From NCBI GenBank assembly GCA_903900705.1, contig CAIUOG010000043.1, forward strand, positions 42,398 to 106,397: 64,000 bases of DNA, read 5' to 3'. Shown piece by piece: positions 8,220-16,899 of this stretch; within the stretch, counting starts at the first letter, position 1, and each line of letters begins with the position of its first letter. Below the pieces are notes generated by a model. The model had not been told where the DNA came from, ran no database searches, and was given only the letters and a program-made list of their open reading frames with translations. The translations under genes and the position numbers were made by a program. Source of the DNA: an uncultured Acidobacteriia bacterium. Its GTDB lineage: Bacteria; Acidobacteriota; Terriglobia; Bryobacterales; Bryobacteraceae.

Positions 8220-8248
8220 AGATCGACCGTTTGCGGATTTCTCTTTAG
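8220..8248 (-). promoter_or_regulatory. Weak predicted sigma-28 promoter for cheA
   Basis: On the minus strand CTAAA (8248-8244), a 16-base spacer, and GTCGATCT (8227-8220), which shares 5 of 8 bases with GCCGATAA. It lies in the 105-base gap before cheA, with a predicted start near 8213. It is weaker than the sites before fliK and cheY, and is reported mainly for its exact -35 core and position. Confidence 0.35.
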
Positions 8249-8278
8249 TCCAAAACAGAACTATGCCTGCCGGAGTGG

Positions 8279-8677
8279 TCAGGGATTGGCCAGTATCCTC
8301 GATATATGCGCCAAAAGTCGCATCTCACGTTTCGCAAGCCCGACAGAAGTTGCGGCATTGTCAGGCAGTATGCCTGCCCGCAGTAACTGCAGCGCCTGAG
8401 TTCGCGTGGAACGGCTCAATCGCCCGGAGTTCAACATTTCTTCACTCGAACACATGCCGGATTCGAGTTGATCCACACCATAGGCAACACGCTCAACCGC
8501 CTTTCTGCATTCGAGCGAAGAAGCTTCAACTTCCTGACGGATGGAGGCCAGTTCGATCGCTGTACGCCTGCGATGGCAAGACACTACCCAATAGCCAAGC
8601 AGAAGCCCGGGCAGGCAACCGGCCACAATAAAAAAGGCGCACAGCCAGGGCTCCGGGAGTGTACTTACGCCAATCAT
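8279..8677 (-). CDS. Small single-span membrane protein, DUF2802/SwrB-like
   Basis: 132 residues. One N-terminal transmembrane segment (about 11-33, with FFIVAGCLPGLLLGYWVV), a basic stop-transfer CHRRR, a coiled-coil-like helix (about 38-75), and a C-terminal block TQALQLLRAGILPDNAATSV then LAKREMRLL. This block resembles the small helix-turn-helix-like motif (a..LlraG.s..eiA..lglsrgEvelL) at the end of DUF2802 and SwrB proteins, which sit in motility operons and help activate flagellar assembly. It overlaps the FliY-like gene by ATGA and lies before cheA, as those proteins often do. The family link is by eye and the function is inferred. Confidence 0.55.
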   Translation of the reverse strand: MIGVSTLPEPWLCAFFIVAGCLPGLLLGYWVVSCHRRRTAIELASIRQEVEASSLECRKAVERVAYGVDQLESGMCSSEEMLNSGRLSRSTRTQALQLLRAGILPDNAATSVGLAKREMRLLAHISRILANP

Positions 8678-9507
8678 GCGCCCACCCCAGCGGCAACCCG
8701 GGCCGAGCCAGATGACATTCCGGACCGCAGTCGGTCCTCCCTGCTTGCCAGATGCGTGACACGGACTCCATAATTACCGTCCACAACAACCACTTCGCCA
8801 CGGGCGATTACACAATCGTTCACGATTACATCCACCGGTTCCACCACCAGTCGGTTCAGCTCCACAATGGATCCGGTATTCAGTTTCAGCACCTCTCGAA
8901 TCTGCAGGGACGTCCGACCGAAAGAGACGCTCACAGGCAGTGCCACATCCAAAAGCAGGTCGAAGGTCTTCGAGAAAGTACTCCCCCCGGTTGCCGGCGC
9001 CTTGACTTCCGGAGCCGCGCGGTCGTATTGACCGGCAAGTGACGGTAACCAGCCCGCCTTCAGATACCAGGTATCGCCGTCATCATTCTTCGCCGCAAAG
9101 ACCTGCCACACAACGTCCGCGGGCTCCGCGGGCTGCTCTTCCCCCCGTGTGGCGGTGATTTCCTTCTGCACATCGGAGGTGAGCATAGTCGCAAGCCCAC
9201 CAATTGTCTGGCCAACAATCTCCTGCCACGTGGAACGGCAGTCTTCGTCGGTAAGAGTGTCGATTCCTACGGCGGCAAGAGTCAGTTTGCCGGCCGAGAA
9301 CCAGAGATCCTTGCCCGCTACCAGCCAAAGAACCGGGTCCGGATCGAACGACAGGCACTGCTGCCAGACAATTGGCTCTGTCAGTTCCGGCTCTTGCTTC
9401 CGGTCCTCAGTAACCACGAATTCCTTCCCCGTCATGCTGGACAGGGCGCGGGCCAGCGCCGACTCAAAATGCGACACGATGCGACTGGTTGGCTCAGAAT
9501 TACTCAT
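8674..9507 (-). CDS. fliY: FliM/FliN-family (SpoA) flagellar motor switch protein, FliY-like
   Basis: 277 residues from ATG at 9507 (AGGAA ribosome site 5-9 bases upstream; a longer frame from 9570 would run into fliA). The C-terminal part (about 175-255) is a SpoA/FliN domain: FDLLLDVALPVSVSFGRTSL, then EVLKLNTGSIVELNR and GEVVVVDGNYGVRVT. The N-terminal 150 residues look like a degenerate CheC/CheX-type domain (WQEIVGQTIGGLATML keeps the Glu but not the Asn). That architecture is FliY-like, though phosphatase activity is doubtful. It would join FliN and an unlinked FliM in the C-ring. A separate short FliN is at 16629-16877. Confidence 0.8.
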   Translation of the reverse strand: MSNSEPTSRIVSHFESALARALSSMTGKEFVVTEDRKQEPELTEPIVWQQCLSFDPDPVLWLVAGKDLWFSAGKLTLAAVGIDTLTDEDCRSTWQEIVGQTIGGLATMLTSDVQKEITATRGEEQPAEPADVVWQVFAAKNDDGDTWYLKAGWLPSLAGQYDRAAPEVKAPATGGSTFSKTFDLLLDVALPVSVSFGRTSLQIREVLKLNTGSIVELNRLVVEPVDVIVNDCVIARGEVVVVDGNYGVRVTHLASREDRLRSGMSSGSARVAAGVGA

Positions 9508-9532
9508 ATGTTCCTCTTCCTTATCAGTGGCG

Positions 9533-10288
9533 TCAGTTCCGAACGCCCGGCCAGCGCTTCCCGATAGCATTGCGAAGCCGGATCACCGCTTGTGACTTCA
9601 GTTGCGAAACGCGGGTGAAATGCAGATCCATGATTTCCCCGATTTCTTTCAGCGTCATCTCTTCATAAAAATAGAGGCTTAACACCGTTCTTTCTGTCTT
9701 CGGAATGGACTCAATCGCGGAGGCAATGAGGCGCTCCAACTCCGCGCGTTCCAGTTGCTTTGCCGGCGAGTCGTCCTCCGGCGACGCAATATAGCGGATC
9801 AGGACCGGCGTTTCCCCGCCGTCCTGCATGTATTCGAGTTCGCCAATCTCCAGCGCGGCGACTTCGGTGAGGCGCTGCCTGTATTCGTCAACCGAAATAC
9901 CCATTTCCGCGGCGATTTCGAATTCCTCCGGCGTCCGGCGCAACCGCTGTTCCGCACGTAACAATGCGGCTTCCAGATCCCTCGCCTGCCGGCGCTTCAT
10001 CCTCGGAGCCCAGTCGGTTTCACGCAGGCTGTCGAGAATGGCCCCGCGAATCCGGAATTCAGCGTAGGTTTTCAGCTTGACGTTCTGTCGCGGATCGAAA
10101 TTGTCGATCGCATTAATCAGGCCGATTACTCCAGCGGATAAAAGATCATCCAGTGCAACGGTATCGGGAAGGCGCTCATGGATCTTGCGAGCGATCAGAC
10201 GGACCTGGGGCAGATGCTCAATAATGAGCTTCTCGCGGTCTTCACCGGAACCAACGGCAACGGGAAACTGATATGCGGCAGCAGCCAA
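9533..10288 (-). CDS. fliA: Flagellar RNA polymerase sigma-28 factor FliA
   Basis: 251 residues with all FliA/WhiG parts: region 2 (about 20-95, LDDLLSAGVIGLINAIDNFD, YAEFRIRGAILDSLRETDW), region 3 (about 96-150, including RRTPEEFEIAAEMGISVDEY) and region 4 (about 185-245, MTLKEIGEIMDLHFTRVSQL). It directs transcription from CTAAA-N15/16-GCCGATAA promoters, several of which occur in this window. The start is TTG at 10288, supported by GGAG with an 8-base spacer. It follows flhF directly; the usual flhG/fleN gene between flhF and fliA is missing. Confidence 0.92.
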   Translation of the reverse strand: MAAAAYQFPVAVGSGEDREKLIIEHLPQVRLIARKIHERLPDTVALDDLLSAGVIGLINAIDNFDPRQNVKLKTYAEFRIRGAILDSLRETDWAPRMKRRQARDLEAALLRAEQRLRRTPEEFEIAAEMGISVDEYRQRLTEVAALEIGELEYMQDGGETPVLIRYIASPEDDSPAKQLERAELERLIASAIESIPKTERTVLSLYFYEEMTLKEIGEIMDLHFTRVSQLKSQAVIRLRNAIGKRWPGVRN

Positions 10289-10302
10289 ATCGAGTTCTCC
10301 GT

Positions 10303-11490
10303 TCAGGCCGCGGCGGCAGCCAGACTCATGATGCCGGAAGCATCCTGAGCCAGCTTGGCGGCACTCACTTCTTCAAGATCATCGGGAATCCCGGACCCTG
10401 TTCCGGCGAACATTGCCGGAATGCCGCTGCGTATCAAAGTCTCCAGCATGGCTCCCGGCGCCACCGCCTCATCCAGACCGGTAAACAAGAGGCAGGAAGG
10501 CCCGACGGCGGAGAACCTTGCAACGGTTCGGACCATGTCGGCCGTTCTTGCATCAGCCCGCAAAACAAGATGCGTCTCAACCTCCTGAATCCTCCCAAGA
10601 AAATTCGCCAAAGCCCCCATTTCCTCTTCCTCCGAAGGAGCGATTCCAGGTGTGTCAATAAGAATCAGCCCTTTGCGGGCTTCCCCGGTCAGAGTGAGTT
10701 GCAGGCTCTCCAGCGACTCGCAGGCGTGGAATGGCACGCCAAGCAGTGCGGCATACCGGGCCATCTGCTCCTGCCCGCCAACACCATGCGCGCCTGCGCT
10801 ATAGATTTTGACCGGAATCCGTCTGGCCAGCCCATAACGGCAGGCGACTTTTACAAGGCTGGTCGACTTACCCCTCCCAGCGGGGCCTACGAACGCCAGT
10901 GTCCGACATTCACCCGGGTTCATCGGTGAAAAGGTGCGGACCGGTACGCGCGCGGCCAGTTCCTCAGAAAGAACCGCGCGGCGCTCACCGGGCTTTCTCG
11001 CCGTAGCAGCAGCAAGATCTCTCGCCGTTGCCATCTCCATTCCGTTCTCTGCCAGGCGAGTCATCAGAATCCCCTGCTCTTCCAGAGCAGCCCCTGACGC
11101 GAAGAGAAAATCGTCGAAAGTCGGCGTTGCATTCACGAGAGCGGATTTCCCCACTTCAGCGCGAAGGGCTGCGATCTGCTGACGCAGTTCATCCAGTTCG
11201 GAGCGGGGATATCGGGCAGCGCCCGGCAACGCCGAACCCTGCGCTGCGGTGGCATTCTGCAGTGCGAAATCGGAACTCCGCGCGACCGTTTGCGGCGCGA
11301 ACAGCCTGCCGGAATCGGGGCGGGTGGTGGTGGGAGGGTCATAGGCGAAGGTCACTTCCAGGCGCCCAAAGTGCCGCATCTCAGCCGGAGCAGGGCGGGA
11401 GTTCAGCAGCATCGCCTCTGCACCCAACTCCTTCCGTGCCACCTCCAGCGCGGCTGGTACGCTTCCTGCAAAATAAGTCTTCGTCTGCAT
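10303..11490 (-). CDS. flhF: Flagellar SRP-type GTPase FlhF
   Basis: 395 residues. The N-terminus (MQTKTYFAGSVPAALEVARK, then ELGAEAMLLNSR) is the FlhF B domain, a middle coiled region follows (about 95-190), and then the SRP-like NG domain. The P-loop reads GPAGRGKST (about 207-215), the switch region is LILIDTPGIAPSE, and the C-terminal end has TGLDEA. FlhF sets the position and number of flagella. Partner FlhG (MinD-like) is not found next to it. The gene lies 2 bases after flhA. Confidence 0.9.
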   Translation of the reverse strand: MQTKTYFAGSVPAALEVARKELGAEAMLLNSRPAPAEMRHFGRLEVTFAYDPPTTTRPDSGRLFAPQTVARSSDFALQNATAAQGSALPGAARYPRSELDELRQQIAALRAEVGKSALVNATPTFDDFLFASGAALEEQGILMTRLAENGMEMATARDLAAATARKPGERRAVLSEELAARVPVRTFSPMNPGECRTLAFVGPAGRGKSTSLVKVACRYGLARRIPVKIYSAGAHGVGGQEQMARYAALLGVPFHACESLESLQLTLTGEARKGLILIDTPGIAPSEEEEMGALANFLGRIQEVETHLVLRADARTADMVRTVARFSAVGPSCLLFTGLDEAVAPGAMLETLIRSGIPAMFAGTGSGIPDDLEEVSAAKLAQDASGIMSLAAAAA

Positions 11491-11492
11491 CG

Positions 11493-13571
11493 TTACTGCA
11501 CCACCCCTAAAGAAATCACTTTGATCCCCGCCGGGACCTCACTATGCGAAAGGAAAAAGAGGTTCGGCATGGAAGTTTCGAGCGACTGCCGGAGAAAATA
11601 CCGGCATGCCGAACTAGTAATCACAGCCGTCGCGGACTCCGTAGGCCCGATCCCCCTCGTAAACCTGTCCAGTAAGTCTCTTAGCGCCTGAGGGGCCAAA
11701 CCCAACGAGCTGTTCGACTCCCCGTGTTCCACCCCGCTTTCCACAAAGCGTTCGATTTGAGAATCAATGAACCAGGCCGGAAGATCCCCATTTCCATTGA
11801 GATACGGCTTAACGATCCCCCGTCGAATGGATTGCCTCACGTAGTCGGTCAGCAATACCGGATTGCGGGTGGAAGGGGCCGCTTCACCAAGGGATTCCAA
11901 AATGGATACGGCGTCCCGGATTGAAACGCGTTCCCGGAGCAAATTCTGGAACACCCGTTGCACCGTCGCGAGTGGAAGAAGCTTGGGAACCAGGTCCTCG
12001 ACCACCCGCGCGTTCTCCACTGTGACCCGGTCCAGCATCTTTTTCGCTTCCTGGCGCGAGAACAACTCATGGGAGATCCGCTTGATCAACTCCGAAAGGT
12101 GCGTACTCATGACGCTGAGCGGATCGATCACGGTGTAACCCATCGCCCGCACCTTTTCAGCCTGTGACGAGGGAATCCACCATGCCGGGACACCAAAGGC
12201 AGGGTCCCTCGTCGGGCGGCCATCTGGTGGGCGTTCCGACGCGGTAACCGAAATCGCCAGTTCCGAACCCTGCGGCAATTCGAAGCGGGCGACTTCAACT
12301 CCTTTGAGCTGAATGCTGTACTCCCGGGATCGCAACCCCAGGTTGTCCGTCACCCGCACCGCGGGTATGATAAAGCCCAACTCCGAGGCCAGTTGTTTCC
12401 GTATCGCGCCAATCCGTCGCAGCAGCGGGGAGTTCGCCCCCTCCGCCATGAACGAAATGAGGCCTACGCCAACCTCAATGGAGATCGGTTCCACGCGAAG
12501 CAGGTCTTCCAGATTCTCCTTCGCCGCTTTTGGCTGGGCGCTGGCAACAGCTGGCAGCGCCGCACTCTTCTTCATCTGCCACGCTATGGCGCCCAGACCG
12601 ACGCCGAGCAGCAGGAACGGAATCTTGGGTAGCCCCGGGAACAGAGCCAATGCGATCAGAACGCCGCTCGACAGCATTAAGGGTTGAGGCGAACCAAAGA
12701 TCTGCTTCTGGAATTCCACACCCAGACGATTGTCGGAAGTAGCGCGGGTGACAATCATGCCGCCGGATATCGAAATCATCAGGGCGGGAATCACGGTCAC
12801 CAGACCGTCGCCAATCGTCAGCACCGTGTAGGTCTGCAGCGCCTTGGCAACGTCGAGCCCGTGCTGCAGGACGCCGATCAGCAGTCCCGCCACGATGTTG
12901 ATGGAAGTGATCAGGATTCCGGCCACCGCGTCGCGCTGCGTGAAGCGGCTGGCTCCGTCCATCGCCCCGAAGAACTCCGCCTCGCCCGCCAGCTCCTTGC
13001 GGCGGCGGCGTGCGGTCGCCTCATCAATCAGACCGGCATTCAGATCTGAATCGATGGACATCTGCTTGCCGGGCAGCGCGTCCAGTGTAAAGCGGGCAGT
13101 GACTTCCGAGATACGCACTGCGCCATGGTTAATCACGACATACTGGATGGCGATCAGAACAAGGAAAATCACTGCCCCGATAATGTAGTTCCCGCCCACC
13201 ACGAAATTACCGAATGCCTGAATCACGTCGCCCGCCGCGGAAGTGCCGGTGTGACCGTTGAGTAAAATCAGACGCGCCGAGGAGACATTCAGCGCCAGCC
13301 GGAACAGCGTGAGCAAAAGCAGCGTCGTCGGAAAGACATTAAAGTCCACCGGCTTGGTGATGTACATCGCCACCATCAGCACAATGACGGACATCATGAT
13401 GTCCGTCACAATCAGCAGGTCCAAAAGCACCGCCGGCATGGGCGCGATCAGCGCAACAACGATCGCGAGAACCGCCGCCGGCACCGCGAATTCGCTCGCC
13501 GCTTTCAGCGATACCAGGTCCGTTAACCCGCGAGGCAGGAATCCACCCGATTTTTGAGGGGCAGCCGTCAT
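11493..13571 (-). CDS. flhA: Flagellar export gate protein FlhA
   Basis: 692 residues. The N-terminal half has about eight membrane spans; the FHIPEP-family cytoplasmic loop contains FTLDALPGKQMSIDSDLNAG, the conserved pore-loop motif. The C-terminal half is the cytoplasmic FlhAC ring domain that docks export chaperones. The length is normal. FlhA is part of the proton-driven type III export gate with FlhB, FliP, FliQ and FliR. ATG at 13571 overlaps the flhB stop (ATGA). Confidence 0.95.
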   Translation of the reverse strand: MTAAPQKSGGFLPRGLTDLVSLKAASEFAVPAAVLAIVVALIAPMPAVLLDLLIVTDIMMSVIVLMVAMYITKPVDFNVFPTTLLLLTLFRLALNVSSARLILLNGHTGTSAAGDVIQAFGNFVVGGNYIIGAVIFLVLIAIQYVVINHGAVRISEVTARFTLDALPGKQMSIDSDLNAGLIDEATARRRRKELAGEAEFFGAMDGASRFTQRDAVAGILITSINIVAGLLIGVLQHGLDVAKALQTYTVLTIGDGLVTVIPALMISISGGMIVTRATSDNRLGVEFQKQIFGSPQPLMLSSGVLIALALFPGLPKIPFLLLGVGLGAIAWQMKKSAALPAVASAQPKAAKENLEDLLRVEPISIEVGVGLISFMAEGANSPLLRRIGAIRKQLASELGFIIPAVRVTDNLGLRSREYSIQLKGVEVARFELPQGSELAISVTASERPPDGRPTRDPAFGVPAWWIPSSQAEKVRAMGYTVIDPLSVMSTHLSELIKRISHELFSRQEAKKMLDRVTVENARVVEDLVPKLLPLATVQRVFQNLLRERVSIRDAVSILESLGEAAPSTRNPVLLTDYVRQSIRRGIVKPYLNGNGDLPAWFIDSQIERFVESGVEHGESNSSLGLAPQALRDLLDRFTRGIGPTESATAVITSSACRYFLRQSLETSMPNLFFLSHSEVPAGIKVISLGVVQ

Positions 13572-14638
13572 CTCGTGCGCCCCCCGACCGGATTGGTCAT
13601 TCTGAAGATGTAGGCGAGAATCTCAGCAACCGCTCTATACAGATCCGGCGGAATCTCCTGCCCGATGTCCACAGACTTATACAGCGCCTGGGCGAGCGGC
13701 GGATTCTCAATGATGGGGACCTGGTTTTCGATCGCGCGCTGACGAATCCGTGCGGCCAGATAGTTTTTCCCCTTGGCAACAACCTGGGGTGCAGTCATGC
13801 CACCCTGCTCGTACTTGAGAGCGACCGCGTAGTGCGTCGGATTTACGATGACGGCCGTCGCGGTCGGCACCGCGCGCATCATGTTTTTGCGCCGCATGTC
13901 CCGCTGGATCTTCCGAATCCGGGCCTTGATCTGTGGATTACCGTCGCTCTCCCTCGACTCGTCTTTGATTTCCTGTTTGCTCATCATCAGCCGCTTGTTG
14001 TAGCGAGCGCGATCCCGGACCAGCATCACGACTCCCAGCAACAGCAACAGCCACGCGGCTTTTTTCAAAGCATCACGAATCAGCAAACCTGCCGATCCCG
14101 CCCCCACCGCCACCGGTAACATCGGGAGGCGCAGCAGTTCGGGAAGGCGATCCCGTACCAGAGACCAGGTCAGCCAGAACATCACAGGCATCATCACGAG
14201 AGCCTGCAGGAAATGCGCAAAATTGTTGGCGGGAACGTCCCGCAATCGGTTCGCGGGATTGAGCCGATCAAACTTCGGACTAAGATTGGTGAGACTGAAA
14301 CCGAGATTCGTCGCACCCATCTGCAGGAGTACTGTCACAGCCATCAGAATTCCGCCCAGGACTGCGAGCGGCTGCAGGGTCACAAGGCTCAGGCGCAGAA
14401 GAATTCGCACCAGATCTCCGGCAGTCAAAGAGGCACTAAAGGCCTTTGCCAGACCGGTAGCCATGGCTGAGCGCACAGTCAGGATCCAATCGGGGAAATA
14501 TGTCGCGGCGAGGGTGACAAAGGTGAAGAACTGCGCAGCCGCGACGAATTCCCGGGCGGCAGGAAAATCACCGTCCTTGCGAGCTTTCTCCAGCCGTTTG
14601 GAAGTCGGCTTTTCCGTGCGCTGGGAACTGTCAGACAC
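13568..14638 (-). CDS. flhB: Flagellar export gate / substrate switch protein FlhB
   Basis: 356 residues: four membrane spans in the first 210, then a cytoplasmic domain with the autocleavage site N266-P-T-H (VNPTHYAVALKYEQ). Cleavage after the Asn switches export from rod/hook to filament substrates, together with FliK. The N-terminus (RTEKPTSKRLEKARKDGDF) is typical. The start is GTG at 14638, overlapping the fliR stop by one base (TAGTG). The length is normal. Confidence 0.95.
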   Translation of the reverse strand: MSDSSQRTEKPTSKRLEKARKDGDFPAAREFVAAAQFFTFVTLAATYFPDWILTVRSAMATGLAKAFSASLTAGDLVRILLRLSLVTLQPLAVLGGILMAVTVLLQMGATNLGFSLTNLSPKFDRLNPANRLRDVPANNFAHFLQALVMMPVMFWLTWSLVRDRLPELLRLPMLPVAVGAGSAGLLIRDALKKAAWLLLLLGVVMLVRDRARYNKRLMMSKQEIKDESRESDGNPQIKARIRKIQRDMRRKNMMRAVPTATAVIVNPTHYAVALKYEQGGMTAPQVVAKGKNYLAARIRQRAIENQVPIIENPPLAQALYKSVDIGQEIPPDLYRAVAEILAYIFRMTNPVGGRTR

Positions 14639-15417
14639 TAGTGTCCACTCCGGAGCAGGGCTTCGATAAGACGGATTCCCTGAGTCATCATCGTGGTGAA
14701 GAAACGTGGCTGGAACACCAGAGTCGCGCCCATCAGCAGCATGGAAGCCGCCAGTTTTACCGGCATGGTCAGGGTAACCAGCTGAATCTGCGCCTGAACG
14801 CGTCCCAACACGGACAGGGCGACGTCAGTCAGAAGGAGGAGGGCGATCACCGGCGCAGCCAACCGCAGACCCGCGCCGAAGATCGACCCGCTGAACCGAA
14901 TGATCGCCTCCGCCCAGGAATGTTTCACGGCAAACGACGCAGGCGGGCACGTGCGCAGACTGTCTGCCAGCGCCCGCACGAGCAGCCTGTCTGCGCCCGT
15001 CGCGTAAAACAACAGGCCCGATGTAATCTGGGCGAGGCTCAGCAATACCGTGGAGTCTGCGCCACTGCTCGGATCCACGGTGGAGGCAAATCCGAAGCCT
15101 GCCTGAATACTCACCACCTGCGCGGCGATTTGGAAAACTTCCAGCACAATGGCGACGACGAGCCCGATAGCGGTCCCCAAAGCCGCCTCCCCAGCCAGAC
15201 CCGCCACCATGCCACCAACGCTGATCTCTGCCTGCGCCGGGCCTCTCCACTGCGGCCACAACAGCATGGTGAATGCGAGGGAAAGGAAAATCTTGGGCGT
15301 ATCCGATGTGCCCCGAAATGCCGTCAACGGCAGAAAAGCAAACACGCACGACACCCGCGCGAGGGTAAACAGGAATCCAAACAGCGTCGGGTAACTGAAT
15401 AAATAGTCAGCGGGCAT
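14638..15417 (-). CDS. fliR: Flagellar biosynthesis protein FliR
   Basis: 259 residues, about six transmembrane segments, with family features such as TLARVSCVFAFLPL near the N-terminus, IAAQVVSIQAGFGFASTVDP in the middle and FQPRFFTTMMTQG near the end. One FliR joins five FliP and four FliQ in the export gate. The start is ATG at 15417, overlapping the end of fliQ by 11 bases; it ends against flhB. Confidence 0.92.
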   Translation of the reverse strand: MPADYLFSYPTLFGFLFTLARVSCVFAFLPLTAFRGTSDTPKIFLSLAFTMLLWPQWRGPAQAEISVGGMVAGLAGEAALGTAIGLVVAIVLEVFQIAAQVVSIQAGFGFASTVDPSSGADSTVLLSLAQITSGLLFYATGADRLLVRALADSLRTCPPASFAVKHSWAEAIIRFSGSIFGAGLRLAAPVIALLLLTDVALSVLGRVQAQIQLVTLTMPVKLAASMLLMGATLVFQPRFFTTMMTQGIRLIEALLRSGH

Positions 15418-15676
15418 AGCGACTCAGATTCCCCAGGATGTCTATGGTGTAAGCCATGCTCTTATGCACCATCCAGGGCATAAGCATCAGACATCCCCCC
15501 AGAAATGCAATCAGGCGGGGAATTGAGTTAAAACCGGAGTCCTGTATAGACGTCACAATCTGGATCAGGCTGATCACAATGCCGGTAATGAACCCGATCG
15601 CGAGCAGGGGCGCCGCGATCCAGAAGGCCGTGACGAACATCTCGCCCACGATATGTGCAACCGCTTCCGGCGTCAC
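15407..15676 (-). CDS. fliQ: Flagellar biosynthesis protein FliQ
   Basis: 89 residues, two hydrophobic helices and the family motif TGIVISLIQIVTSIQDSGF. The length matches FliQ (about 89). The start is GTG at 15676, overlapping the fliP stop as GTGA. It is part of the FliPQR export channel. Confidence 0.93.
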   Translation of the reverse strand: MTPEAVAHIVGEMFVTAFWIAAPLLAIGFITGIVISLIQIVTSIQDSGFNSIPRLIAFLGGCLMLMPWMVHKSMAYTIDILGNLSRYAR

Positions 15677-16353
15677 GCGTAGAATCCTTTCATCAGAGAG
15701 CCGATTGTCAGGTTCCAGCCATCGACAAGTACGAACAGGAGGATCTTGAATGGTGCTGAGACCATCGCGGGAGGCAACTGCACCATGCCGATCGAGAGAG
15801 TGACGGAGGCCACAATAATGTCGATCAGCAGGAATGGCAGGAACAGCACGGCTCCAATCTGGAACCCTGCCCGCATTTCAGAAAGGATGTAGGCTGGCGC
15901 CAGTACAGTGAGTTCAATGTCAGCGGCTGTACGGGGCTGCGGCGAATGGGTGATGTCCAGAAAGAGCCGCACATCTTTTTCGCGGACAAAGCGCCCCAGA
16001 TATGCCTTCAGCGGCTTAGTGCCCTTATCCCAAGCCTCGGCTCCGCTGGCCGTCCCGGCCTCCAGCGGCTGCCAAGCGTCGTGATAAATCTCAAGGGCCA
16101 CCGGCTGAATCAGGACCATTGTCAGGAACAGCGACAGCCCCACCAGAACCTGGTTGGACGGCGCACTCTGCGTCCCCAGTGCCTGCCGGAGGAAATGCAG
16201 CACAATCGAAATCCGCAGGAAAGGCGTGATGGACATGACGATGGCCGGCAACAACGTCAGCAGCGTCATCAGAACGATGATCTGCATCGTCCCGCTCAGT
16301 TCTTTCGCAGGCGGTAAAAGAGACGGCAGTGCCACCGCGATTGCGCTTCTCAT
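15673..16353 (-). CDS. fliP: Flagellar biosynthesis protein FliP
   Basis: 226 residues from ATG at 16353, which overlaps the fliO stop by one base (TGATG); an open frame extends upstream but is the shadow of fliO. Family signatures are MTLLTLLPAIVMSITPFLRI, LRQALGTQSAPSNQVLVGL and LIDIIVASVTLSIGMVQLPP. It is somewhat shorter than enterobacterial FliP (about 245), mainly in the signal-peptide region; the N-terminus here (MRSAIAVALPSLLPPAKEL) is short and weakly hydrophobic. Confidence 0.93.
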   Translation of the reverse strand: MRSAIAVALPSLLPPAKELSGTMQIIVLMTLLTLLPAIVMSITPFLRISIVLHFLRQALGTQSAPSNQVLVGLSLFLTMVLIQPVALEIYHDAWQPLEAGTASGAEAWDKGTKPLKAYLGRFVREKDVRLFLDITHSPQPRTAADIELTVLAPAYILSEMRAGFQIGAVLFLPFLLIDIIVASVTLSIGMVQLPPAMVSAPFKILLFVLVDGWNLTIGSLMKGFYA

Positions 16354-16613
16354 CAGGGACCAACCTCCAGAATCTGGCACGAAGAAGGCGACGTGGATAT
16401 CAGTATCGACTTCTCGCCAACCCGCACCAGGCAGAGCGTATGCTGCGGACTCAATGCCACCCGTTCCATCACCTGCATCGTCCGCGAAACATCTCCGGGC
16501 CGCAGCCAGGGGAAACGGACCCGAGCCGTCCCCCTTGAACGGAAGACGCTGACGAACGCACCCAGCAATGCCAGTACGATTGCCACGGCCGCGACATTGT
16601 TCAGTGAGTCCAT
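16353..16613 (-). CDS. fliO: Flagellar biosynthesis protein FliO (short)
   Basis: 86 residues with one N-terminal transmembrane helix (about 6-24) and a small beta domain (MQVMERVALSPQHTLCLVRV, GEKSILISTSP) that matches FliO (..i.v.er..Lg....l.lV.vg...lLlGvt). It assists assembly of the FliP ring. The identity is backed by its position between fliN and fliP. Confidence 0.82.
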   Translation of the reverse strand: MDSLNNVAAVAIVLALLGAFVSVFRSRGTARVRFPWLRPGDVSRTMQVMERVALSPQHTLCLVRVGEKSILISTSPSSCQILEVGP

Positions 16614-16628
16614 ACGAAAGGTTCCAAC

Positions 16629-16877
16629 TCAACGTTCCAGATTGAAGTCCGTAATCCGGACTCCCATAATGCTCTCGATAATCACGATTTCGCCAAACGC
16701 ACACAGGCGCTTGCCGATGAAAATATCGATATTTTCACCGGCCGAGCGAGACATTTCGACGATGCTGCCTTCTTCCAGAGACAGAATCTCCGACAGCTTC
16801 ATCCACCGTTGATCGAGTTGCACTTCAATGTCGATCGGCACGTCAGCCAGGTGCGCGATCTCTTCCTGCGGCGTCAT
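16629..16877 (-). CDS. fliN: Flagellar motor switch protein FliN
   Basis: 82 residues, a single SpoA domain: LADVPIDIEVQLDQRWMKLS, EILSLEEGSIVEMSRSAGE, GKRLCAFGEIVIIESIMGVR. It lacks the N-terminal extension of E. coli FliN. It is part of the C-ring. ATG at 16877, between flgE and fliO. A larger SpoA protein occurs at 8674-9507; no FliM with a full FliG-binding middle domain is in the window. Confidence 0.93.
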   Translation of the reverse strand: MTPQEEIAHLADVPIDIEVQLDQRWMKLSEILSLEEGSIVEMSRSAGENIDIFIGKRLCAFGEIVIIESIMGVRITDFNLER

Positions 16878-16899
16878 GCCTGTCCTCTATCCGTTTCGC

